The notes under the pieces: generated by a model | Told to the model about the DNA's origin: nothing | What the model saw: only the letters and a program-made list of their open reading frames with translations | Databases searched by the model: none | Position numbers and translations under genes: made by a program | Shown: positions 7,862-16,500 of the stretch, in pieces | How positions within the stretch are numbered: the stretch's first letter is position 1 | How the letters are laid out: each line of letters opens with the position of its first letter | Source of the DNA: Bacillus sp. 491mf | GTDB lineage: Bacteria; Bacillota; Bacilli; Bacillales; Bacillaceae_G | Assembly: GCF_900112415.1 (NCBI RefSeq) | Contig: NZ_FOLV01000039.1 | Coordinates: forward strand, 1 to 35,151 | Direction: 5' to 3' | Length of the DNA: 35,151 nt

Positions 7862-8513
7862 CGCTTTATGAATTCCTGACGTTCTATTTCATGTTTTTCC
7901 CATGAAATAGAAAATGATAGGAATTTAAACCTGCAATAGGCTAATAATTGAAACTCAGCTGCACCTGTGGTTGCCGTGTACATTATTAGAGTCCGCCCGC
8001 ATACAATCCTAAAATCTTTGGCATATAATCATTATGCACATAAATTAAAGTGAGAAGAGTTAACGCATACATTACAGCACACTTAGTTGCATTCGCCTTT
8101 GTTTTATTAAAAAATAAAGACGCACTAAATGCCCCTTACTTACCTTTCTAAAGGTATCAATAGTCGCTACAATATGAACAATGACTGCTCCTAATAATAA
8201 TAATAAACCTGCATACATTAATGTAGTTTGGTCAATTGAATTATTAGCCATTTCAGAAACAATTAACAGTGTGAATAATATTGTTGATTGTTGGAATGCA
8301 TATAATAACACGACAAGCGTTTGTAATTTTTGAAATTTAAAACGAGCCTTTGGAAATAAATATAAAACTAAAAATAGAATTTGAAGGCTATATAACACAA
8401 TTTCAATCTTAAAAATTGTTCTAACAAAAAAAGTGGTATAGTAATCCCAACCTCCTACCATAAACCCTGTAGCACCTTCAGGACTTAAACGATGTTTACT
8501 GTATAGAGATACT
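7819..8513 (-). pseudogene. multi-TM candidate-immunity family, broken copy (copy 2)
   Basis: It starts without an initiation codon as SKHRLSPEGATGFM. It then lacks the first membrane segment (MVGG joins directly to WDYY, where copy 1 has GGILYSS through LPSGWDY) and continues as a good match through IDTFRKVSKG near 8150. There it shifts frame, resumes as MYALTLLTLIYVHNDY-like sequence, and ends YCRFKFLSFSISWEKHE with a lysine-rich tail and a stop at 7819-7821. An N-terminal truncation, an internal deletion and a frameshift make it non-functional. It is closest to the intact gene at 4521-5297. Confidence 0.8.
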
Positions 8514-8541
8514 AAAGCTCTTTAATTTTATTTTCAGAAAG

Positions 8542-8582
8542 GCAATAACCTCCTATCATATTGTTTGATGGGAGGTTATTGC
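8542..8582 (-). terminator. long hairpin ending the essC-to-effector transcript
   Basis: A near-perfect 17-bp inverted repeat (GCAATAACCTCC-TATCA with TGATG-GGAGGTTATTGC) with a 7-nt loop lies 98 bp after the stop of the gene at 8680-9288. The T tract after it on the minus strand is weak (CTTTCTG), so termination is likely but not certain. Confidence 0.6.
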
Positions 8583-8679
8583 AGTTATTTTAAATCTGTT
8601 TTTCGTTTTAATGGTTTCGATTTTTGCAAATAATAATGTAGTTTAATTTGAGAAGCGAATATTTAAAACATATCCCTTC

Positions 8680-9288
8680 TTAATCTGCTTTCGTATACTC
8701 TTCTCTAGGGTCTAAGTGTACTTTACCCTTGTATATAATGACTTTAAACTTGTCTTTCATTTTTGCCTTATCAAACACTTCTTGTTTGACTGGAATTGAT
8801 TCATACTTTCCGTTTACTAGAATATCTAACTCATTTCTTGGGAATACATAATAATATGTTCTTTCTAACTTAAAGACTACGGTAGCTTCCTTTTGTTTCC
8901 CGTTTTTAATTAAGTTATCTTCTTGCCATCCTTCGATTATGCCCGTTATAGCAATGAAGAGAAAGAAACAAGCGATTCCAATAAAGATACGTTTTCTAGT
9001 CTTTTTCTTTTCTTCTTCACTCTTAGGCTTCGTTTCATCAATCTGTGAGTTAACCTGTGCTAAGATTTCTTTTATTTCTTCTATCTCTTCTTTTACTTCT
9101 TCTAGTTCTTCTTCATCTAACACCATGTCATAAATCTCGACATTGTCTTCTATCCCACCGAAATGCAAAGACTTACGTTTGTTTTCTTCCATTTCTTGCA
9201 ACTCTTCTTTTTCTAACTCAAACTTGTAATGAACATTGCCTTCTTTGTCTACTATTCGAATGATAACGAATTCTTCTTTCTCCAACAT
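8680..9288 (-). CDS. single-pass membrane protein with acidic coiled coil, unknown function
   Basis: A 202-aa protein in three parts. An N-terminal region of about 55 residues has a beta-like start (EEFVIIRIVDKEGNVHYKFE). A very acidic coiled coil follows (residues about 57-100, EEELEEVKEEIEEIKEI). A membrane helix lies at about 106-124 (IFIGIACFFLFIAITGII), then an 80-residue C-terminal domain that probably lies outside (YYYVFPRNELDILVNGKYES). AGAGGGG lies 11 nt before the ATG. It is the last gene before the hairpin at 8542-8582, in line with the DUF5085-like pair and the LXG gene, so it is probably part of the effector module. I do not recognise a family. It could be an accessory immunity or membrane adaptor protein. 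Confidence 0.75.
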   Translation of the reverse strand: MLEKEEFVIIRIVDKEGNVHYKFELEKEELQEMEENKRKSLHFGGIEDNVEIYDMVLDEEELEEVKEEIEEIKEILAQVNSQIDETKPKSEEEKKKTRKRIFIGIACFFLFIAITGIIEGWQEDNLIKNGKQKEATVVFKLERTYYYVFPRNELDILVNGKYESIPVKQEVFDKAKMKDKFKVIIYKGKVHLDPREEYTKAD

Positions 9289-9323
9289 CTGACCTACCCC
9301 TCTTAGAATAACCCTTTTCTTAA

Positions 9324-9464
9324 CTATAAAAATACCAAAATATCCTCATTTTCATCTGCCCACTTGTGCTTGAAGAACACCTTTCTTCCCCTCGAAAATA
9401 ACCCCATGGACCCCATCCAAATTAAGGTAATAGTAGCACCATTAGTTAAAATCAAAGTCTTCAT
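9324..9464 (-). CDS. possible 46-aa small protein behind the DUF5085-like genes
   Basis: An ATG at 9464 sits three bases past the stop of the gene above it, with AAGGA 7 nt upstream. The frame reads MKTLILTNGATITLIWMGS through FFKHKWADENE and stops at 9324-9326. It has a short hydrophobic stretch followed by a basic, aromatic tail. The tight spacing and ribosome site favour a real small gene or the leftover start of a longer one. There is no recognisable family. Confidence 0.35.
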   Translation of the reverse strand: MKTLILTNGATITLIWMGSMGLFSRGRKVFFKHKWADENEDILVFL

Positions 9465-9467
9465 AGG

Positions 9468-9914
9468 TTATCCTTGAATATCTACTGCAATTTTCAAATC
9501 AACATACTGTAGGCTTTCATCACCACTAAATATATGATAGATTGGTGAAACCATATCAAGTTGATTATCTTCCATGTACTGAAACATCTCAGCATACGCA
9601 TACTCTGTTAATTTTTCAAAATCTCCTGCGTATCTTTTCATTAGCATGTTATCAACGTAATAATAACTTTGAAACTTCATTGTTTCCGATTTAGGAATAC
9701 TACTCTCATGTACTGGCATAAATAATTCAATAAACATATCTCCATCTGAGGGCACATTTTTCAACGCATAAAACATTGGACCTTTGATTGTTAAATTCGC
9801 TTGCGCAATTTCTTTCAATAAATCTTCTATCGCTTTTTCCATATCAGTATAGTGAAAGAAATATTCTCTCGAAACAACATTTGTATAAGCAATACTTTGT
9901 TCTTCAATCATCAT
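9468..9914 (-). CDS. DUF5085-like protein (second of a tandem pair)
   Basis: A 148-aa soluble alpha/beta protein of the type annotated DUF5085 in Bacillus, probably with a GyrI-like effector-binding fold. It ends IYHIFSGDESLQYVDLKIAVD. Its start overlaps the stop of the preceding paralog by four bases (ATGA), showing translational coupling. It lies in the effector module behind the LXG toxin and the 6-TM gene. A broken copy of its last 28 codons lies at 7292-7378, so this gene type travelled with the decayed module too. The biochemical role is not established; chaperone or immunity accessory is an inference from position. Confidence 0.75.
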   Translation of the reverse strand: MMIEEQSIAYTNVVSREYFFHYTDMEKAIEDLLKEIAQANLTIKGPMFYALKNVPSDGDMFIELFMPVHESSIPKSETMKFQSYYYVDNMLMKRYAGDFEKLTEYAYAEMFQYMEDNQLDMVSPIYHIFSGDESLQYVDLKIAVDIQG

Positions 9915-10372
9915 CGCGCCAATTCACCTACTTCAATAATAGGAGCATAAATATCCAACCACATATCACCATACACATCTAAGCATACATGGTAAAATCT
10001 ACCATCTAATTTCATATGATTTTGTTCAGCAAACTCATTTAAAACACGATAAGCGTCTTCAATATCGCCATCTTCATCTGAAAATCTAACACAAAGCGCT
10101 TCTTCAATAACAATAGCGTCAATATACTCATACGGTGAACCCTCTTTCATATTCACTCGTCCATTTACTGGAACGCAATACATATATTCACCATATTCCG
10201 GTTCATTCTCTAATGGTGAATATGTAAAAAGAACTGGTCCTATTGGATATATATCATTATGAACTACTTGATTTCTAAGCGCGATAGCTGGTAACAACCA
10301 ATCGTCTTTTTTTACAATTTGAGTGATACTAATTAAATTTAGCATTGACAATGCTTTATAGTGAACTTTCAT
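9911..10372 (-). CDS. DUF5085-like protein (first of a tandem pair)
   Basis: A 153-aa soluble protein. Residues 1-90 (MKVHYKALSMLNLISITQIV, then IGPVLFTYSPLENEPEYGEY) and the C-terminal half (FYHVCLDVYGDMWLDIYAPI) share the layout of the following protein: a two-lobed fold with a GPVLF/GPMFY strand and a final IELF/LDIYAP strand. It overlaps the next gene by four bases. About 136 bp separate it from the 6-TM gene upstream on the transcript, with no convincing terminator in between. The family is assigned from memory of DUF5085 proteins; function is unknown. Confidence 0.75.
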   Translation of the reverse strand: MKVHYKALSMLNLISITQIVKKDDWLLPAIALRNQVVHNDIYPIGPVLFTYSPLENEPEYGEYMYCVPVNGRVNMKEGSPYEYIDAIVIEEALCVRFSDEDGDIEDAYRVLNEFAEQNHMKLDGRFYHVCLDVYGDMWLDIYAPIIEVGELAR

Positions 10373-10427
10373 AAACTCTACCCCTTATACAGTAATTTAT
10401 TTCTTTCGTCATAAATAAATAAAAATT

Positions 10428-10615
10428 AGTTTACGATTATCATTTATAAATCTCATTTCATTTTTTGTTTCGCTTTTGTTCTTCTTTTCTTCTATTTGCT
10501 ATAAATTCTTAATATTCCTTTTTATGTTGCTCCCATGTGATATTAAATGATGGAAATTTGAACCGACAATACGCCAATAGGACGAATTCTGAAGATTTAA
10601 TAGCAACTGCATATA
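10428..10615. repeat. long repeat shared with 4319-4512
   Basis: About 190 bp covering the last 36 codons of the 6-TM gene and 80 bp beyond its stop are almost identical to 4319-4512 in the same orientation. This shows duplication of gene end plus flank about 6 kb apart. Direct repeats of this length could support recombination that deletes or exchanges the DNA between them. Confidence 0.75.
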
Positions 10616-11246
10616 ATATGAATGTCTGCAAGGTATACAATACCATTGGTTTTAACACAAAATTAATACTTACAAAAATCAAAATTAAAAGCACTATTAC
10701 ATAAGTAACCATTCCAATCAACACACGTGAGTTTGAATTAGTAAAAAATGAGATAGCCTCACCTTCCAATCTATCCCCTCCATGTTTGACCTTTCTAAAG
10801 ATATCAACTGTGGCTACAATATGCATAGCTATAGCTCCTAATAATAATAAACTAAGATACACCAACGTGTTGTTATTATAAGGAAAACCAAACATATCTC
10901 TAATGACTAAAGCCATAAATGGTAATGTACACAATTGGATTGAGAAAAATAAAATAACAATTGTTTGGAACTTTTGTAATTTAAAAGCAACCTTTGGAAA
11001 CATGTATATAATAAGGAAAATGAACTCTAAGATATACAACTTTGCCTCAGTTCGTACAACTATTTTCTCAAAAAGACTTAAAGAAATCTTATCACCATTC
11101 AGCAAAACACCTAAAAACATGATCAACATTGGTATAGAAGTATATGCAAAAACTCCCCCCAAAAAAAATCTTATTTTATCGGGGCGTAACCGTTTTCCAT
11201 TTATATCCTTTAAAAAGTCTAAATCTTCTTCTTTTATATTTCTCAT
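10509..11246 (-). CDS. 6-TM membrane protein, candidate immunity protein for the LXG toxin (copy 3)
   Basis: A 245-aa integral membrane protein with about six hydrophobic segments (residues near 27-47, 62-80, 88-112, 118-140, 168-188, 195-222). The N-terminus is IKEEDLDFLKD and the C-terminus is YCRFKFPSFNITWEQHKKE; both ends are conserved in all copies. It starts 31 bp after the LXG gene stops, with AGTAGGA 6-7 nt before the ATG, so it is cotranscribed. In T7SSb loci the gene right after an LXG toxin is usually the immunity gene, and membrane-depolarising toxins (TspA, TelE) are blocked by integral membrane proteins (TsaI, TipE). That makes immunity the best inference. It does not look like DUF443 to me. 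A G6/T8 run lies in codons 28-32. Confidence 0.8.
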   Translation of the reverse strand: MRNIKEEDLDFLKDINGKRLRPDKIRFFLGGVFAYTSIPMLIMFLGVLLNGDKISLSLFEKIVVRTEAKLYILEFIFLIIYMFPKVAFKLQKFQTIVILFFSIQLCTLPFMALVIRDMFGFPYNNNTLVYLSLLLLGAIAMHIVATVDIFRKVKHGGDRLEGEAISFFTNSNSRVLIGMVTYVIVLLILIFVSINFVLKPMVLYTLQTFILYAVAIKSSEFVLLAYCRFKFPSFNITWEQHKKEY

Positions 11247-11277
11247 TCATTTATCCTACTTTCTAATGTTATACAAA

Positions 11278-12852
11278 TTACCAAAATATTGATTTCAATT
11301 TTTTAAGAGCCGCTTTCCCATTGTCCACTGTTGAGTTTGCCATTTTCATAACTTCTTTATAATTCCCAACCCTTACATTATCATAAAAATCTGCCCCCCA
11401 TTTTACCAATTTCTTTGTTCCGCTAACCACACTTTCCCCACCAAGCATATCAGATTTCGTATTCACTAGTATCGAACCAACTACACCTACCGCTGTTCCT
11501 ATCGCTGCTCCTGCTACTGTTCCAAGTGGCCCCAAAGCAGTCCCAATTACCGCTCCAGTTGCTGTTGCTCCAGCTGCAAACGCAAAGTCAACACCTGTAT
11601 CTAATACAACATCCCTTACATCCTGTAGTTGGAATCCATTGGCTTGTGACTTCACAACATTATCTACGACTGTAAGCGCCGTTCCAGCTATTGCTACACT
11701 CTTAAAGATTGTGCCAGTAGTTTTGAGGTCTTTGAATGTTTCTGGCCATTTCTTATAATTAAGATCGGTAAAATTTTTTAAAAATTCAGTTTTAAACGAA
11801 CCTTTCCATTTGTCCCCGAGTGTTTTTAACACCCCTTCTTCCGCACTAGTCATCCTAAAGTCTTGCAACGCTTCAAATTCAGGTAATTTATAAATATCTT
11901 TTTTCGCCTGTGCTATTGCAGTTCTTGTTACTTCTCCATAATCAATTTTAAATTTATCTTGAAAAATAAATTTAATAATAGCATCTTCATTTTCATCTAC
12001 GGTTAAAAGCTTCAAAATTTTTACCATATCACTCTGCTTGAGGGTTTTCAATATATGTGCTCCTTGTCCTTCTAGAGCGTTAATATCAAATTCAGAACGG
12101 AATCCAAGGATTCGTTCCATATAACCCATACGTAACGCTACAGAAAAGAAACTCATTACAAGTTTTTTCCCCTTACCAGTCCATCCCGCAGTTTTTTTTA
12201 GCGAAGCGACAATACCTGCAAACCATCCCTCAGGTAAAATTTTCTCTGCCGCACCAATAGAGAAATCTCCACCATTGGCTTGGACTCGATTCATTCCATC
12301 ATCTAGCTCACGCATCATTCCATCAAAATCTTGTAGATCCTGTTGTTGACTGTTATACGCCTCTAATTTTTCTAATGTATCACTGATTTCTTTTTGGCTA
12401 TTTACAGCCCCTTCCGTAATCCCTGATGATGATGGATATTGAATTGGTACAATGTCACTAATCGTCCCCACTGTTTGTTGCGCTTCTTCATTAGAATGAT
12501 TAAATGCTTCACTATATCCATTAACTTTTTTCTTTACCTCATCTAAATAACTACCATAAATTTTCACATCTCCATCACTGTCGACTGAACTATTAAAATC
12601 TTCAATCGCTTTTTGAAATTGAAGATTTAGCCCTTCCGCTATAACCATAAATGCAGAGATGATACCTCCTCCGTGAACTGTAGATAAATGCTTTTTAATT
12701 CCATCAGCTGTTTTCCCTTGAAAAGAGTTAATTTCCGTAAAATCACCTATTTTTTGTATTAAAGATTCCAGGTATTGATTCAACTCATTTGTACTTGCTT
12801 GAAATCTACTTTGAAGCTCTTTTACTTCCTGTAACTCAATATTTTTATCCAT
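11278..12852 (-). CDS. LXG-domain T7SS effector with glycine-zipper C-terminus (putative membrane-acting toxin)
   Basis: A 524-aa protein. Residues 1-200 form a helical LXG domain (ELQSRFQASTNELNQYLESL, then SFQGKTADGIKKHL, HGGGIISAFM), the export domain of T7SSb polymorphic toxins. The middle (about 200-400) is helical with no enzyme motif that I recognise. Residues about 424-466 are Gly/Ala-rich with small residues at regular spacing (GAVIGTALGPLG, GAAIGTAVGVVG), a glycine zipper as in the membrane toxins TspA and TelE. The last 58 residues are hydrophilic and basic. No nuclease, ADP-ribosyltransferase, NADase or lipase signature is visible. GGGGGGAG lies 4 nt before the ATG. Two helical partner genes precede it and the 6-TM candidate immunity gene follows. 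The toxin mechanism is inferred. Confidence 0.85.
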   Translation of the reverse strand: MDKNIELQEVKELQSRFQASTNELNQYLESLIQKIGDFTEINSFQGKTADGIKKHLSTVHGGGIISAFMVIAEGLNLQFQKAIEDFNSSVDSDGDVKIYGSYLDEVKKKVNGYSEAFNHSNEEAQQTVGTISDIVPIQYPSSSGITEGAVNSQKEISDTLEKLEAYNSQQQDLQDFDGMMRELDDGMNRVQANGGDFSIGAAEKILPEGWFAGIVASLKKTAGWTGKGKKLVMSFFSVALRMGYMERILGFRSEFDINALEGQGAHILKTLKQSDMVKILKLLTVDENEDAIIKFIFQDKFKIDYGEVTRTAIAQAKKDIYKLPEFEALQDFRMTSAEEGVLKTLGDKWKGSFKTEFLKNFTDLNYKKWPETFKDLKTTGTIFKSVAIAGTALTVVDNVVKSQANGFQLQDVRDVVLDTGVDFAFAAGATATGAVIGTALGPLGTVAGAAIGTAVGVVGSILVNTKSDMLGGESVVSGTKKLVKWGADFYDNVRVGNYKEVMKMANSTVDNGKAALKKLKSIFW

Positions 12853-12874
12853 GCTTCTCCCCCCCTATTTACTA

Positions 12875-13171
12875 TTACATATTATGATGAGCTGAACTGA
12901 TTCTCAATTGTCTTTCAAGTTGTTCATCTTGTTCAACCATTTTTTCTCCAGCTCGTTGAATTTTATTTAAATCATTTTCTAAAAGAGTCTCATACTGTTG
13001 CACCTTTTGAGATAACTTTTCTATCGCTTCACAATATTTAGTTAATCTATCCAAGTTGGTACGAGTCAACTTCATATCATTAAACTTTGTTTTCCCTACA
13101 TCACTCGCACCACTTTTTAGTTCACTTACTTTCGAATCAAAGACGGCTTTATTTAACTTAATTTCGCCCAT
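12875..13171 (-). CDS. LXG-associated small helical protein (YwqI/DUF5344-like, TIGR04197-type)
   Basis: A 98-aa all-helical protein with no Trp. It has a conserved-looking start (GEIKLNKAVFDSKVSEL) and two long amphipathic helices (residues about 10-25 and 45-90). It is of the size and position of the YwqI/DUF5344 partners encoded just before LXG toxins (Lap-type proteins), which bind the LXG domain and carry it to the T7SS. Its ATG overlaps the previous stop by one base (TAATG) with AAGGAG upstream, and it ends 22 bp before the LXG gene. The exact family label (DUF5344 or TIGR04197) is not certain. Confidence 0.8.
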   Translation of the reverse strand: MGEIKLNKAVFDSKVSELKSGASDVGKTKFNDMKLTRTNLDRLTKYCEAIEKLSQKVQQYETLLENDLNKIQRAGEKMVEQDEQLERQLRISSAHHNM

Positions 13172-13596
13172 TATCCATTCTCCTTCTTCTGTTTTTCAAC
13201 TTGAATATTATCGTTCACAATTGAAACACTTTTATTTAATGAAGAAATCGCTGATTCACATGAAGAAATTTGTCCATCAATTTTTTGAATCTCATGTTCA
13301 ATATCTTCTTTTACTCTATCTAACTCGCTTATAAATCTTCCTAAATTAGAGAGGACTTGTTCTTGATAGGTGGACTTGAAAGTAGTTGCTCTTTGTCCTT
13401 TCCACATACCATCATTAATTTCTAGTGATTTAAATTGTTGCTCGTTTTGCCGAATGGATTCAATATTATTTCCAAATTGTCCTTTTGCTTGTACTAATCG
13501 TTGTTTTTTTAGCTGCAGAGCCGCTAAATGGCTCTGCTGCTGACTAATGCTACTAAGTAAATTTGCTTTCTGACTATCAAGTTGCGATAATTCCAT
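13171..13596 (-). CDS. LXG-associated helical protein (YwqH/DUF5082-like) with WxG-type turn
   Basis: A 141-aa helical hairpin. A coiled coil covers residues 1-50 (QLDSQKANLLSSISQQQSHL), a central turn MWKGQRA at about 63-69 recalls the WXG100 turn, and a second coiled coil runs 75-135. It matches the YwqH/DUF5082 type, the first of the two helical partners of LXG effectors. It starts inside the essC stop (TAATG, one shared base) with AGGGGGGA 6 nt upstream, so it is translationally coupled to essC. It should form a complex with the 98-aa protein and the LXG domain. Confidence 0.8.
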   Translation of the reverse strand: MELSQLDSQKANLLSSISQQQSHLAALQLKKQRLVQAKGQFGNNIESIRQNEQQFKSLEINDGMWKGQRATTFKSTYQEQVLSNLGRFISELDRVKEDIEHEIQKIDGQISSCESAISSLNKSVSIVNDNIQVEKQKKENG

Positions 13597-16500
13597 TAAT
13601 ATCCCCCCTGAATAGTTGGTACCTTAATTTTTGTCGCATATCTATCTTTTATAAAGTATCCTTCAAAAGGATTTAACTTCGTACTACTTGAATCCTTATT
13701 GGATACATCAAACGCCATTTGTCCAGATGATTTTCTTAACAAAATAATGTGCGATTGTGTTTTGACTGCTTTTGAAGCTGAATCGTAGCGGCTATCAATC
13801 GCATCGACATCACAACCAATGACAAAATGGATTCCCATATATGCACCATTCGTAATCAATTCTGCTAAGCGATATGTTTCACTATCTTCTACACTACTAA
13901 CAACATCATTTAAGTCTGCGATGACGATAACAATTGGCTTGAACTTTTTAACATAGTCTGCTGGATTTATCGTGTCATTTGAAGCTTCTTGCTCTTCTTT
14001 AAATGCAGCTTCCCTTGATCTATAAGCACCTTCGATTTGCTGAATCGTTTTTTCTATTCCTGCTTTGTCAGCTACATATAAGGCTGTTTTGCCCTTAAAG
14101 TTTGAGAATGTTTGTGCTCTTGAATCTACAAGACCTACATCAAATCCCTGACTTTCAAGTAATTGGTGAGTAAATTGATAAATCATATTTTCAATTTGGT
14201 CTTTTTTTATTCCTGCTACAACAAGGTTTGAAGCTTCTACTAAATCTAATTTCATTGGTGTGACATTCTCAGTTTCAACCCCAAAGGATAGTTTACGAGC
14301 TTCCATAATTTTTCTCGTTTCTGGCCATGCAATAAATTCTTTATATTCCAAGATCTCTGGTACCATCGGAATGGCTTTTGGTTTTGAACCAGTCCAAAAC
14401 TCGTTCATATCTCGCCCTTCAGCTTGTATATGCTCAATTACACCGAGCACATCTTCTCCTTCTGTTGGCATACAAGTTTGGAACACTGTCGGGTCTTCGA
14501 TTTTTATTAGACCGCGACCAAATACTTCTTCGATTTTCAAATCAGTACGGCCTACGATTGCTCTAGGTTCTGTATCATCGATCATATAGAGAGCAATTTG
14601 TGCCTTAATATTCGTATTCACCTGTATTCTCAATGCATTTTGACGCATAGCCGATAATAGTAAATGAATTCCTACCGCGGCACCTTCACGAACGATTTGT
14701 GCAATCAGGCGTTCAAAATTATCAACAAATGCTGCCTCTTTCACTCCATCATAATTATCTAATGTAATGAGTATTGTCGGCAATGTTTCACCACTAGCTC
14801 GTTCATACATTTCAAGATTAGCAACGCCGTATTTGCTTAATAGTCGCTTTCTTTCCTTAAGCGTTTCTTCTATACGACGGATAAATTTCTCGCATTTTTC
14901 TGCTTGATCTAGCGTTATGATATCTGCTACGTGCGGTAGTGTTTTTAATGGCATTAATCCATTTGTTCCAAAATCAAGCAAGTACACATGCAAATGCTCT
15001 GGACTATGCTGACGTACCGCATCCATAACGACTGTTTGTAAGAAAGTTGATTTTCCATATCCTGGACTTGAGTAGACTGCAACGTGACCGTCTTTACTTA
15101 TGTCTAATGTAAGCGGTGTTTGCGCTTGTAGTTCAGGCTGGTCTAGTAAACCAACTGTTGCTTGTAATGGTTTCTTTTCACCTGACCATGCTTCCTTAAA
15201 GTTTACTGGATGTAAGTCTTGCAGGAATATTCTCTCTGGAAGCGGTGGTAACCACGGTCTTGGTAATGCTTCGATTCGGTTTTCTTCTGTGTAATCATGA
15301 ATGTAATTGATAACCGCATCAAGTTCAGTTGGTACAGTTGTGATTTCTGTTTTATCTCCGAGTCCACTCAAGTCCTCACTCAAAATCTCATACTGTCCAA
15401 GCTCATTGATCGCATAAACAGTCGTATCTAGCTGTTCTTGATCATCTTTGTCTTCAATATAATCCGCCCCGCTCCATGCACTTTGGAACAGTTCATAAAT
15501 TTCGTTATTTCCGACTTGTAAGTACGCTCGCCCTGGAAGTGTAATTTCTGCAGCGTCTGGTGTTTTTAAGATTTCATTACTGTCAGATGCATTTTGTACT
15601 TTTAGTGCTAATTTGAATTTGGAGTTACTCCAAATTTGATCATTTACGACCCCGCTCGGTTTTTGCGTTGCTAAGATTAAGTGAATTCCTAGGGAACGAC
15701 CGATACGTGCTGTTGATACTAATTCCTTCATAAAGTCAGGTTGCTCTGCTTTTAATTCCGCAAATTCATCCGAAATTAAGAATAGGTGCGGCATTGCTTC
15801 TGTCACTTTGCCTTGTTTGTATAGTTTTTGATATTGGTTAATATGGTTTACATCGTGTTCGCCAAATAAGCGTTGACGTTTTTGTAATTCTGCTTTAATC
15901 GATGCAAGGGCACGCATACTTTGGGCGCCGTCTAAGTTCGTAATTGTTCCTAATAAATGCGGTAGGTCCTTAAATAAGTTCGCCATTCCCCCGCCCTTAT
16001 AGTCAATAAGTAGGAATGCTACTTCATACGGATGGAAGTTCACCGCAAGGGATAAAATGTACGATTGAATAATTTCTGATTTACCAGATCCTGTTGTACC
16101 TGCGACTAATCCGTGTGGTCCGTGCGCTTTTTCATGTAAGTTCAAGTTGACGATGTCATCTTTACCGCGTAAGCCGAGCGGTACAGCTAAGCTCTTAAAT
16201 GTTTCATTTTTCGCCCAGCGTCCCTTAATGTTTAATTCGTGAACTTTTTCAACACCGTACATTTCAAGGAATGTAACACTTTCTGGAATACTGTTTCTTA
16301 AGTTTTGCAAGTGATTCAGCGGTGCTAATGCACGAGAGATATCTTCTTTGTTGAAGCCATCTGGGAAGTGATCAAGCGTAAAGTGGCGATTTACTAATTC
16401 CCCTTTTTCTAACATGATGTTCCCGTTTTTCGCATCGCGAATATCTATAACTGTTTTTACGTGTTCTGGTAAACTTTGCATCACATCTTCTACAAAGATG

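Noticed and set aside
9057-9263. Plus-strand frames opposite the coiled-coil membrane protein
   Set aside because: Leu/Ser-rich shadows of the Glu/Lys-rich coiled coil on the true strand.
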